Source: Pseudomonas sp. A34-9 (GTDB taxonomy: Bacteria > Pseudomonadota > Gammaproteobacteria > Pseudomonadales > Pseudomonadaceae). From it: a DNA stretch of 64,000 bases. Position numbers and translations under genes: made by a program. Of this stretch, positions 17,208 through 24,233 are shown in pieces. The stretch's first letter is position 1, and every line of letters begins with the position of its first letter. The notes beneath the pieces were generated by a model. The model had not been told where the DNA came from, made no database searches, and worked only from the letters and a program-made list of their open reading frames with translations. The stretch is from assembly GCF_029543085.1 (NCBI RefSeq), contig NZ_CP119967.1, positions 2,754,501 through 2,818,500 on the forward strand. The letters run 5' to 3'.

Positions 17208-17463
17208 TTCATAAAACGGCCAAGAGCGGTCAGTGTCAGGCGACGTCCATGCAGTAACGAACTGACACAACTCATCAGTGATGTCAGGCGACGAGAATGG
17301 ATAGAGAGCAGTGCTTGAGCGAGCGCTCTGTGTAAAAATCGGATGGCCTGCATGGGTTCGCTTTCTTGTATTTGTGTGGTGCAAACCAAGTTGCCGACTC
17401 ATGCAGGTCTCTTCAATATTCCAACTTCTTGATTTTCTGTAAGAAAAATCAGGGATTTCTCAG
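17208..17463 (-). mobile_element. IS4-family element fragment, 5' end (reversed)
   Basis: On the minus strand this carries the IS left end and the transposase start MQAIRFLHRALAQALLSIHS through LTALGRFMKG. It stops at a palindrome at the inner side. The outer IS tip is CTGAGAAATCCCTG, with three changes from the other copies. It is inverted relative to the copies at 9875 and 14480. Confidence 0.78.
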
Positions 17464-17466
17464 GGA

Positions 17467-17490
17467 CAGATTCGTTATTCAGGTCACTAA
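17467..17490 (+). pseudogene. Possible toxin tip remnant (7 codons)
   Basis: QIRYSGH and a stop precede the next small gene by 14 bases, in the position occupied by toxin tips elsewhere in the array. It is too short to support on sequence alone. Confidence 0.25.
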
Positions 17491-17504
17491 ATTGAGAGGT
17501 GTAC

Positions 17505-17741
17505 GTGGCTATTTATATAGAGATGGACAAGGTTTTGGAGACTGAAGAGTATGTGGAATATACGTTTGGCCGGGGCGGCGATGTAGGTCTGATACGGCTA
17601 GATAAAATAAAGGAAACTATAAGCGTCATAAAGGAATGCCCGTTGGATGTAAGCGGAAAATGGTCGGAAAGAGCGGGTATGAAGCTCGCTCGGCTCTTCG
17701 TAAAAGGCGAGTATCCTGATAAAACCCAGTGGGCTTCTTGA
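17505..17741 (+). CDS. Candidate orphan CDI immunity protein
   Basis: A 78-residue protein from GTG 17505 (MAIYIEMDKVLETEEYVEYT), chosen because GAGAGG lies 5 bases upstream; an earlier in-frame GTG at 17499 is less well placed. It has a small alpha/beta composition with no membrane segment and ends FVKGEYPDKTQWAS. It lies alone between IS debris and a decayed palindrome, with its toxin almost completely gone. Confidence 0.55.
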   Translation: MAIYIEMDKVLETEEYVEYTFGRGGDVGLIRLDKIKETISVIKECPLDVSGKWSERAGMKLARLFVKGEYPDKTQWAS

Positions 17742-17762
17742 GAATGGATAGAAGGAAAATGG

Positions 17763-17796
17763 GATAAATGGGTACAAGCCCTGGGGGACTTCCCGT
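17763..17796. repeat. Decayed half palindrome with IS-like tip
   Basis: ATAAATGGGTACAAGCCCTG followed by GGGGACTTCCCG. This resembles the half-palindrome/IS-tip junctions at 9858 and 14463 after many substitutions. Confidence 0.45.
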
Positions 17797-17932
17797 ACTA
17801 ATTGAGTTTGATCCCGGTTTGTTGCGTCTCTGCTGATTAGCGGAATAAGATGATTGATAATTTAAGCCAGCCACATAAGTCTGATTGAAGGTTACGTGGA
17901 ACAGGTAGGAATGGGGGCGGGGGATCATAATT

Positions 17933-18334
17933 ATGTCATTATCAGCGATAATCATTTCATCAGAAAAGTTGACCACAGACGATTTTAAGGAAATCATCCT
18001 GGCACAGGGTGGGTTCGTGAGTTCCGGCATGCCTCATCGGGGCACCTTTGGTCAGGGCGATTCAAGCATCTGGTTGTCCTTGCATTCAAGAGATATTCTT
18101 GAAGAGTTTTATGATGCCGAAGATCTGCAGGAGTGGCAGGATGTTTTAGGAGACACTCCGCAGGTAATGATCGAGGTTGATCTGGATCATACTGAGCACG
18201 CCAAGTTGATGTATGTGGAGGTTTTTTTGAGCTTTGCGGCGGCGTGCTCCTGTATATTAAATGACGTGGACGATGCTATTCTTTCGCGAAGCGCGGTTTA
18301 TGCAAAATATAAAAACCTCTTAGGAACGCCATAA
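17933..18334 (+). CDS. Candidate orphan CDI immunity protein
   Basis: A 133-residue protein starting MSLSAIIISSEKLTTDDFKE at ATG 17933, with GGGCGGGGGA about 8 bases upstream. It is acidic, with a central VMIEVDLDHTEHAKLMYVEV strand pair and a hydrophobic helix FLSFAAACSCIL. The ~130 bases before it contain no recognisable toxin reading frame, so its partner is lost. It is followed by a decayed palindrome. Confidence 0.55.
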   Translation: MSLSAIIISSEKLTTDDFKEIILAQGGFVSSGMPHRGTFGQGDSSIWLSLHSRDILEEFYDAEDLQEWQDVLGDTPQVMIEVDLDHTEHAKLMYVEVFLSFAAACSCILNDVDDAILSRSAVYAKYKNLLGTP

Positions 18335-18359
18335 GGAAAGTGTCGGATTGGAGGCGGAG

Positions 18360-18420
18360 GATAAGTGGGGTAGATCACTTTTAGAGAATATTCCGAAAGC
18401 GCGCCGTGTCCCCGTTACCC
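18360..18420. repeat. RAYT-type palindrome, strongly decayed
   Basis: ATAAGTGGGGTAGATCACTT, a loop, then AAGCGCGCCGTGTCCCCGTT: the same layout as the consensus with many mismatches in both arms. Confidence 0.65.
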
Positions 18421-18441
18421 TTTATTGCGTGTAGATTATAA

Positions 18442-18855
18442 ATGACGAAGACTCTTTTCTATTATCAATCGCTTCCTGACTCGATGCCTGTAGAAGATGT
18501 GGCAAAGGAGCTACACGAACTGCTCATGGAGAAGTCTTTCTCTGGAAAGTCAAAGCATGATTTTTTAGTGGCTTTGTTAGAGCTCAGTGATCGTCAGTGG
18601 CACACCTATGAACCGTTGTGCGAGCCACTAAAGACTCAAATTAAAAAAGTCTTGATCAGTGAGTGGGATGGGTTTGATTTCGAATTTGCTGAGGGATCGA
18701 TCGTCGTTGCGGCAGACCTTGGGTTGGCTGGACTGTTTGACTTTATATCAAGCCAGAATATCAGTGAGCTGTCCTCAGAAGTGGCTATCGAGATCGAAGA
18801 GGCAATTACTGAGTTGGGTGATAATATCGCTGATCCGTACAGTGGTATGAAATAA
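18442..18855 (+). CDS. Candidate orphan CDI immunity protein
   Basis: A 137-residue acidic, largely helical protein starting MTKTLFYYQSLPDSMPVEDV. The SD is weak. It contains LVALLELSDRQWHTYEPLCE, which resembles several small immunity-type proteins beside toxins in other genomes, but no family is named with confidence. Its last codon lies against the next palindrome (18852). The bases before it hold at most a five-codon toxin tip. Confidence 0.55.
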   Translation: MTKTLFYYQSLPDSMPVEDVAKELHELLMEKSFSGKSKHDFLVALLELSDRQWHTYEPLCEPLKTQIKKVLISEWDGFDFEFAEGSIVVAADLGLAGLFDFISSQNISELSSEVAIEIEEAITELGDNIADPYSGMK

Positions 18856-18912
18856 ATGTGGGTAGACCTTGTTTAGCGAATACTTAGAAACGTCGGCTGA
18901 CCCCGTTTTTCA
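18852..18912. repeat. RAYT-type palindrome, strongly decayed
   Basis: ATAAATGTGGGTAGACCTTG, a loop, then AAACGTCGGCTGACCCCGTT. This is the last recognisable copy before the terminator. Confidence 0.65.
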
Positions 18913-18954
18913 GCGTTTTTGAGGTCAACGTAGCTTCATCGGAGCCTGAGCCAT

Positions 18955-19317
18955 TTGAAATTACACATTCATTTCCCTGACAACCTCATCTCCGATGATT
19001 TGCTCAGACAGCAACGGATTCCCTGCTTTTGCAAGGTTTCAAAGCAGTTCGAAATTTCCTTCTCGGATACGGTCCCTGAATCATCCGGGATAGTATCGGG
19101 CTGGAGTCGTGAGGAACTGGAACGACGGGCGGTCGCCGGGGCGGGTGGTCAATACACTCACTATGCCAATAGTCTCATTACGTTAAGTAAAATTAGCGAA
19201 AGCCTTTACCAGATCATTGATCTTGAAATGTTCTACCGAAGCTTTGGTTGGTGCACTGTTTTCCGAGATGGACAATACGCACCCGCAGGAAATTTCTGGG
19301 ACGATGAACCCGCGTAA
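18955..19317 (+). CDS. Small protein ending the CDI array, function unknown
   Basis: A 120-residue protein read from TTG 18955 (MKLHIHFPDNLISDDLLRQQ) with GGAG 10 bases upstream; the rare start makes its translation uncertain. It contains SGWSREELERRAVAGAGGQY and ends YAPAGNFWDDEPA. An overlapping short frame upstream (FEVNVASSEPEPFEITHSFP) may be a toxin tip. By position it is the oldest immunity-type gene of the array, but it could equally be an unrelated native gene. The terminator follows 5 bases after the stop. Confidence 0.45.
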   Translation: MKLHIHFPDNLISDDLLRQQRIPCFCKVSKQFEISFSDTVPESSGIVSGWSREELERRAVAGAGGQYTHYANSLITLSKISESLYQIIDLEMFYRSFGWCTVFRDGQYAPAGNFWDDEPA

Positions 19318-19321
19318 AACT

Positions 19322-19351
19322 AAAACGCCCCGAACTTTGCCGGGGCGTTTT
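19322..19351 (+). terminator. Rho-independent terminator closing the CDI array
   Basis: AACGCCCCG, an 8-base loop, CGGGGCGTT, then TTCATTT. An A-run on the left side would let it also end transcription from the minus-strand gene that finishes at 19379. Confidence 0.85.
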
Positions 19352-19378
19352 CATTTACCGGGCTGAGCCAGTAAGAGT

Positions 19379-20422
19379 TTACTGAAACGCCGGCACCACG
19401 TGCTTGATAAACAACTCCAGCGACTTCTTCTTCTCCTCATGCGGCAAGCTGTTATCACACCAGAAACTGAACTCATCCACCCCCAGTTCCTGGTAGTACT
19501 TGATCCGCGGAATGATTTCTTCCGGCGTACCGATCATCGCCGTTTTGTGCAAACTCTCCAGCTCAAACTCCGGACGTCCGGCAAACTTTTCTTCCGGGCT
19601 CGGCGCGAGGAAGCCATTGACCGGCGTTTCCTTGTTGCCGAACCACGCATCGAACGTGCGGTAGAACCGTGAGATCGCTTTCGCGCCGACTTTCCAGCCG
19701 TCCGGGTTATCAGCGGTGTGCACGTGGGTATGACGCAGCACCATCAATTGCGGACGCGGCACATCCGGGTTGTTATCCAGCGCGGTCTGGAATTTGTTCT
19801 TCAAATCGAGGACTTCTTCGTCGCCCTTCATCAACGGCGTGACCATTACGTTGCAGCCATTGGCCACGGCGAAGTTGTGCGAGTCAGGGTCGCGGGCGGC
19901 GATCCACATCGGCGGATTCGGCTTTTGGATCGGCTTCGGTACGCTGGTCGAGGTCGGGAATTTCCAGATGTCGCCGTCGTGGGCGTAGTCGCCTTGCCAC
20001 AGTGCGCGGACCACCGGGACCATTTCGCGCAATGCCTGTCCTCCGGATGAAGCGGGCATGCCGCCGGCCATGCGATCGAATTCAACCTGATAGGCGCCGC
20101 GGGCCAGGCCGACTTCCATACGACCGTTGCTGATGACGTCGAGCAACGCGCATTCACCAGCAACGCGCAGCGGATGCCAGAACGGCGCGATGATGGTGCC
20201 GGCGCCGAGGTGGATGGTGGTGGTTTTGGCGGCGAGGTAGGCGAGCAATGGCATCGGGCTTGGCGAGATGGTGTATTCCATGGCGTGGTGTTCGCCGATC
20301 CACACGGTGCTGAAACCACCGGCCTCGGCCATCAGGGTCAGTTCGGTGAGGTCTTCGAACAGTTGGCGATGGCTGACGCTTTCGTCCCAGCGTTCCATGT
20401 GGATGAACAGGGAAAATTTCAT
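19379..20422 (-). CDS. LLM-class flavin-dependent monooxygenase
   Basis: A 347-residue bacterial-luciferase-fold monooxygenase (TIM barrel), which uses reduced flavin and O2 supplied by a separate reductase. Family signatures are WIGEHHAMEYTISPSP (about 42-57) and ALLDVISNGRMEVGLARGAY (about 93-112), followed by the usual WIAARDPDSHNFA region. The start ATG 20422 has GAGGAAG 6 bases upstream. It lies downstream of a flavin reductase on the same strand, with a REP pair between, making a two-component oxygenase. That promoter carries a TGGTATACCA operator shared with the 44-55 kb block. By analogy with RutA, which opens uracil, I infer a ring-opening or N-heterocycle oxygenation. The substrate is unknown. 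Confidence 0.85.
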   Translation of the reverse strand: MKFSLFIHMERWDESVSHRQLFEDLTELTLMAEAGGFSTVWIGEHHAMEYTISPSPMPLLAYLAAKTTTIHLGAGTIIAPFWHPLRVAGECALLDVISNGRMEVGLARGAYQVEFDRMAGGMPASSGGQALREMVPVVRALWQGDYAHDGDIWKFPTSTSVPKPIQKPNPPMWIAARDPDSHNFAVANGCNVMVTPLMKGDEEVLDLKNKFQTALDNNPDVPRPQLMVLRHTHVHTADNPDGWKVGAKAISRFYRTFDAWFGNKETPVNGFLAPSPEEKFAGRPEFELESLHKTAMIGTPEEIIPRIKYYQELGVDEFSFWCDNSLPHEEKKKSLELFIKHVVPAFQ

Positions 20423-20458
20423 GACGCTTCCTCGGATCTTTTGTTGTTGAGGCTACAT

Positions 20459-20548
20459 GTGGGAGCGAGCTTGCTCGCGATTGCGGTGTGTCACGAGACA
20501 CATCGACATCGGATAAATCGCTATCGCGAGCAGGCTCACTCCTACAGT
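20459..20548. repeat. REP pair (family A)
   Basis: GTGGGAGCGAGCTTGCTCGC and, inverted, GCGAGCAGGCTCACTCCTAC, about 50 bases apart. It sits between the flavin reductase and monooxygenase genes of one transcription unit. Confidence 0.88.
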
Positions 20549-20569
20549 GGAATTGTCCAGGGCTGACGA

Positions 20570-21055
20570 TCAGGCCAGAACGGGCAGGGCGCCCATCTTG
20601 CCGTGGCAGTACACCAGTGGCCCGGCGATCTGCTCGGGGACGATCAGGTTCTTCACCGCGCCGACCATGATGGCGTGGTCGCCGCCTTCGTATTCGCGCC
20701 ACAGCTCACACTCGATGATAGCTGTCGCATTGGCGAGGATCGGGTTACCCAGTTCGCTCAAGGTCCACTCGATGCCCTGTGCCTTGTCCTTGCCTTTGCG
20801 GGCGAAGGCGTAGGCTTCGCTCTGCTGGCCGCCGGACAGAACGTGGATGGCAAAGCGTTTGTTTTTGATCAGCACCGGGTAGGAATCAGAGCTGTAGTTG
20901 GGGCAGAACAGCACCAGCGCCGGGTCCATCGACAGCGAGCTGAAGGCGCTGGCGGTCAGGCCGACAATCTGACCGTCATCATCCAGGGTGGTAATAACGG
21001 TTACGCCGGACGGGAACGAGCCCATGACTTGTTTGTAGATGGCGGCATCGATCAT
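20570..21055 (-). CDS. Flavin reductase (RutF/HpaC-like), paralogue 1
   Basis: A 161-residue flavin:NAD(P)H reductase of the split-barrel family. It supplies reduced FMN/FAD to the monooxygenase downstream. Motifs are GSFPSGVTVITT (about 12-23), LTASAFSSLSMDPALVLFCP (about 33-52) and GGDHAIMVGAV near 130. ATG 21055 has GAGGA about 7 bases upstream. It is closely similar along its whole length to the protein at 52005-52490 (same length, most residues identical), so a duplication supplied both halves of the regulon. The promoter has the operator TGGTATACCA at 21106. Confidence 0.88.
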   Translation of the reverse strand: MIDAAIYKQVMGSFPSGVTVITTLDDDGQIVGLTASAFSSLSMDPALVLFCPNYSSDSYPVLIKNKRFAIHVLSGGQQSEAYAFARKGKDKAQGIEWTLSELGNPILANATAIIECELWREYEGGDHAIMVGAVKNLIVPEQIAGPLVYCHGKMGALPVLA

Positions 21056-21105
21056 TGGTCGGTCCTCGGGTGTGGTGCTGCTGTTTTTATGTGTTGTTGG
21101 TCTGA

Positions 21106-21120
21106 TGGTATACCAGTATT
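21106..21120. promoter_or_regulatory. GntR-type operator upstream of flavin reductase 1
   Basis: TGGTATACCAGTATT, with a perfect 10-base palindrome core TGGTATACCA. The same core stands at 49597 and 55478 and, as TGGAATACCA, at 21279 and 48175. FadR-subfamily GntR proteins bind such short palindromes; the likely binder is the regulator at 50661. Confidence 0.7.
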
Positions 21121-21278
21121 CGATCTTTGCAAGGGCTTTTCAGCTGAACCGATAAACCTGCCGCGTTCGTCGGAAACTCAGCGTTTACAGGGCTTTCAAC
21201 TGCGCCGCAGCCCGTGGTTTCAGCGAGGATGGCGGATCAGATAGCGCCGCAAACTACGGATCAGTCTTGTGAATTGTT

Positions 21279-21296
21279 TGGAATACCATAATATGG
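21279..21296. promoter_or_regulatory. GntR-type operator upstream of NCS1 permease
   Basis: TGGAATACCATAATATGG, about 77 bases before the permease start. It matches the complement of the site at 48175 over 16 of its first 18 bases or better. Confidence 0.65.
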
Positions 21297-21372
21297 TCTG
21301 CATCTGAGGGGCGGCCGCAGAGTCCCCCCGGTTTGGCTTCATACAACGATAAGAACAGACAAACTCGAGTTC

Positions 21373-22785
21373 ATGCATATGTCCCAGATGTCCCGGCAAG
21401 ATCCGTTGATCGAGAACCATACGGTCGACTACGTCCCACTCGCGGAACGCCACGGGAAGGCCCGCGACCTGTTCACCCTGTGGTTCAGCACCAACATTGC
21501 GCCACTGCCCATCGTCACCGGCGCCATGGTGGTTCAGGTGTTCCACCTCGATTTGCTCTGGGGGCTGCTGGCGATTGCGCTGGGGCACCTGATCGGCGGT
21601 GTGGTGATTGCGCTGGCGTCGGCGCAAGGTCCGCGCATGGGTATTCCGCAAATGGTCCAGAGTCGCGGCCAGTTCGGCCGTTACGGCGCGCTGTTGATCG
21701 TGTTCTTTGCGGCGATCATCTACATCGGCTTCTTCATTTCCAACATCGTGCTGGCCGGTAAATCCATCGTCGGCATCGCCCCCTCTGTGCCGGCGCCGTT
21801 AAGCATTTTGATCGGTGCGCTGGCGGCCACGGCAATTGGCGTGATCGGCTATAACTTCATCCACACGCTGAACCGCATCGGCACCTGGGTGATGGGCAGC
21901 GCGTTGCTGGCGGGCTTCATCTATATCTTTGCCCATGACTTGCCGGCGGACTTTCTCACGCGCGGCAGTTTCAACCTGTCCGGCTGGCTGGCGACGGTGT
22001 CGCTGGGGATCATCTGGCAGATCAGCTTTTCGCCGTATGTGTCCGATTACTCGCGTTACCTGCCGGCGGGCATTGGCATTGCCAAACCGTTCTGGGCTAC
22101 TTATCTGGGCGCGACGCTGGGCACGATTCTGTCGTTCAGCTTTGGTGCAGTTGCCGTGCTGGCCACACCGGAAGGCACCGAAGCGATGGTCGCGGTCAAG
22201 CAGTCGACCGGGTGGCTCGGGCCGATTCTGATGGTGTTGTTCCTGCTTAATATCATCAGCCACAACGCGCTGAATCTGTATGGCGCGGTGCTGTCGATCA
22301 TCACTTCGATCCAGACCTTTGCCAGTCAATGGACGCCGAGCATCAAGGTGCGCGTCGTGTTGTCGAGCGTGGTACTGGCGGGTTGCTGCGTGGTCGCACT
22401 GGGCGCGTCGGCGGATTTCATTTCCGAGTTCATTGGTTTGATTCTGGCGTTGCTGCTGGTGCTGGTGCCCTGGGCGTCGATCAACCTGATCGACTTCTAC
22501 CTGATCAAGCGCGGCTGCTACGACATCACCTCGATCTTCCGCGCCGATGGCGGGGTTTACGGACGCTTCAACCTGCACGCGATCATTGCCTATTTCATTG
22601 GCATCCTCGTGCAGTTGCCGTTTGCCAATACCTCGCTGTATGTCGGGCCGTACGCCAATCTGGTCGAGGGCGCGGACTTGTCCTGGCTGGTCGGCCTGGT
22701 GGTCACCGTGCCGTTGTATTACTGCCTGGCCACGCGCGGCCAGGCTGAGCAGAGCAGGGCGGCCCGGTTGGGTTACACCGACTGA
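21373..22785 (+). CDS. NCS1-family nucleobase-type permease
   Basis: A 470-residue inner-membrane transporter with about 12 hydrophobic segments, of the nucleobase:cation symporter-1 family (cytosine, allantoin, hydantoin and purine carriers). N-terminal RDLFTLWFSTNIAPLPIVTG (about 31-50) and FSPYVSDYSRYLP near 220 are typical of the cytosine/purine-permease branch. Start choices are ATG 21373, 21379 or 21388; none has a strong SD. The gene is divergent from the flavin reductase/monooxygenase unit and carries its own copy of the shared operator. It therefore probably imports the substrate, as RutG does for uracil. The exact substrate cannot be read from the sequence. Confidence 0.87.
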   Translation: MHMSQMSRQDPLIENHTVDYVPLAERHGKARDLFTLWFSTNIAPLPIVTGAMVVQVFHLDLLWGLLAIALGHLIGGVVIALASAQGPRMGIPQMVQSRGQFGRYGALLIVFFAAIIYIGFFISNIVLAGKSIVGIAPSVPAPLSILIGALAATAIGVIGYNFIHTLNRIGTWVMGSALLAGFIYIFAHDLPADFLTRGSFNLSGWLATVSLGIIWQISFSPYVSDYSRYLPAGIGIAKPFWATYLGATLGTILSFSFGAVAVLATPEGTEAMVAVKQSTGWLGPILMVLFLLNIISHNALNLYGAVLSIITSIQTFASQWTPSIKVRVVLSSVVLAGCCVVALGASADFISEFIGLILALLLVLVPWASINLIDFYLIKRGCYDITSIFRADGGVYGRFNLHAIIAYFIGILVQLPFANTSLYVGPYANLVEGADLSWLVGLVVTVPLYYCLATRGQAEQSRAARLGYTD

Positions 22786-22801
22786 TCTGATCCGCTTCAG
22801 C

Positions 22802-22835
22802 ACAATGCCCGGTCATTTGCCGGGCATTGTTGTTT
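22802..22835 (+). terminator. Rho-independent terminator after NCS1 permease
   Basis: ACAATGCCCGG, a 7-base loop, CCGGGCATTGT, then TGTTT, starting 17 bases after the permease stop. Confidence 0.8.
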
Positions 22836-23034
22836 CCGCATCCCGGCGGTCAATCAAATTGGCCACATCGATCCCCTTTTGGCCCATCCCCCACTGTGCT
22901 CCGTCTACGCTGTCAGCAAGAATCAAAGCCACAACCAGACGCTGAACCTTTTTTTACCCCGGCTACCTTTACAGCCGCTGCCGTGTACAGAACATAAAAA
23001 CCATCGAACTCACGCTGCTTTTTGGGGAACAACC

Positions 23035-24135
23035 ATGGTCACGATGAAACGTATTCTGGGTGCCACAGTGTGTGGGCTGACGCTGCTGGCCGGCGCGGTT
23101 CAAGCCGAGCAACGCGAATTGCGCGTGTACAACTGGGCGGACTACATCCTGCCGTCCGTGCCCAAGGATTTCGCCGCGAAAAGCGGCATCAAAGTGACCT
23201 GGGACACCTTCGACACCAACGAATCCCTGGAAGCCAAACTGCTGACCGGCAACTCCGGTTACGACTTGGTGGTGCCGTCGAACCAGTTCCTTGAAACGCA
23301 GATCAAGGCTGGCGTGTTTCAGAAACTGGATAAATCGAAACTGCCGAACTGGAGCCACCAGGATCCGGAACTGTTGAAACTGCTGGGCAAGAACGATCCG
23401 GGCAACCAGTACGGCGTCCCGTACATGGTCGGCACCGTATTGATCGGCTTCAACCCGGCCAAGGTCAAAGCGGCACTGGGCGACAACGCGCCGGTAGACA
23501 GTTGGGATCTGGTGTTCAAACCGGAGAACATGGAAAAGCTCAAATCCTGCGGCGTGGCGATGCTTGATTCGCCAACGGAAATCCTGCCGCTGGCCCTGCA
23601 TTACCTGGGCCTCGACCCGAACAGCCAGAACCCCGCCGACTATGAAAAAGCCAAGGAGCTGATGCTCAAGGTTCGCCCCTACGTGACCTATTTCAACTCG
23701 GCCAAATACATGACCGACATTGCCAACGGCGACATCTGTGTGGCCATCGGTTACTCCGGCAGCTTCTACCAGTTCGGCAACCGCGCCAAAGAAGCCGGCA
23801 ACGGTGTAGTCGTTGATTGGCGTCTGCCGAAGGAAGGCGCGCCGATCTGGTTCGACACCTTTGCGATTCCGAAGAGCGCGAAGAACGTCGCCGAGGCCCA
23901 TGAATTCCTCAACAACCTGCTCGACCCGAAAGTGATCGCACCGATCAGCGACTTCCTCGGCTACCCGAATGCGAACAAGGATTCGATGCCGCTGATCAAC
24001 AAGGAAATCACCGGCAACCCGAACCTGACGCCGACACCTGAAGCGCTGAAAAACCTCTACGTCGTGCAACCGTTGCCGCAGAAAATCGAGCGTGTACGCA
24101 CACGCGTGTGGACCAACATCAAGTCCGATAAATAA
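23035..24135 (+). CDS. PotF/SpuD-like polyamine-type periplasmic binding protein (orphan)
   Basis: A 366-residue protein with a signal peptide (MVTMKRILGATVCGLTLLAG, cleavage after VQA) and a type II periplasmic binding fold. The RVYNWADYILPSV start is the hallmark of the PotF/SpuD putrescine/spermidine binding proteins, and later GDICVAIGYSGSF fits the ligand-site region. GGGGAAC lies 6 bases before ATG 23035. No permease or ATPase genes are adjacent, so it must work with a transporter encoded elsewhere or act as a sensor. The nearest downstream gene is convergent. No copy of the shared operator is seen upstream. Confidence 0.87.
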   Translation: MVTMKRILGATVCGLTLLAGAVQAEQRELRVYNWADYILPSVPKDFAAKSGIKVTWDTFDTNESLEAKLLTGNSGYDLVVPSNQFLETQIKAGVFQKLDKSKLPNWSHQDPELLKLLGKNDPGNQYGVPYMVGTVLIGFNPAKVKAALGDNAPVDSWDLVFKPENMEKLKSCGVAMLDSPTEILPLALHYLGLDPNSQNPADYEKAKELMLKVRPYVTYFNSAKYMTDIANGDICVAIGYSGSFYQFGNRAKEAGNGVVVDWRLPKEGAPIWFDTFAIPKSAKNVAEAHEFLNNLLDPKVIAPISDFLGYPNANKDSMPLINKEITGNPNLTPTPEALKNLYVVQPLPQKIERVRTRVWTNIKSDK

Positions 24136-24148
24136 CCCACATCCCCCT

Positions 24149-24233
24149 GTAGGAGCTGCCGCAGGCTGCGATCTTTTGATCTTGTTTTAGAAAGTCAAAG
24201 TCAAAAGATCGCAGCCTGCGGCAGCTCCTACAG
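24149..24233. repeat. REP pair (family B) overlapping the TerC stop codon
   Basis: TGTAGGAGCTGCCGCAGGCT and its inverse flank a TTTTGATCTTG centre. The outer CTGTAG on the minus strand provides the TerC stop codon. It lies between two convergent genes and could stop both transcripts. Confidence 0.88.

Noticed and set aside
10318..18912. Array palindromes as ordinary rho-independent terminators
   Set aside because: The stem is strong, but the following sequence is GTTTTCCC, not a T-run, and copies lie inside coding frames; attenuation is possible but they are mobile-element palindromes first.
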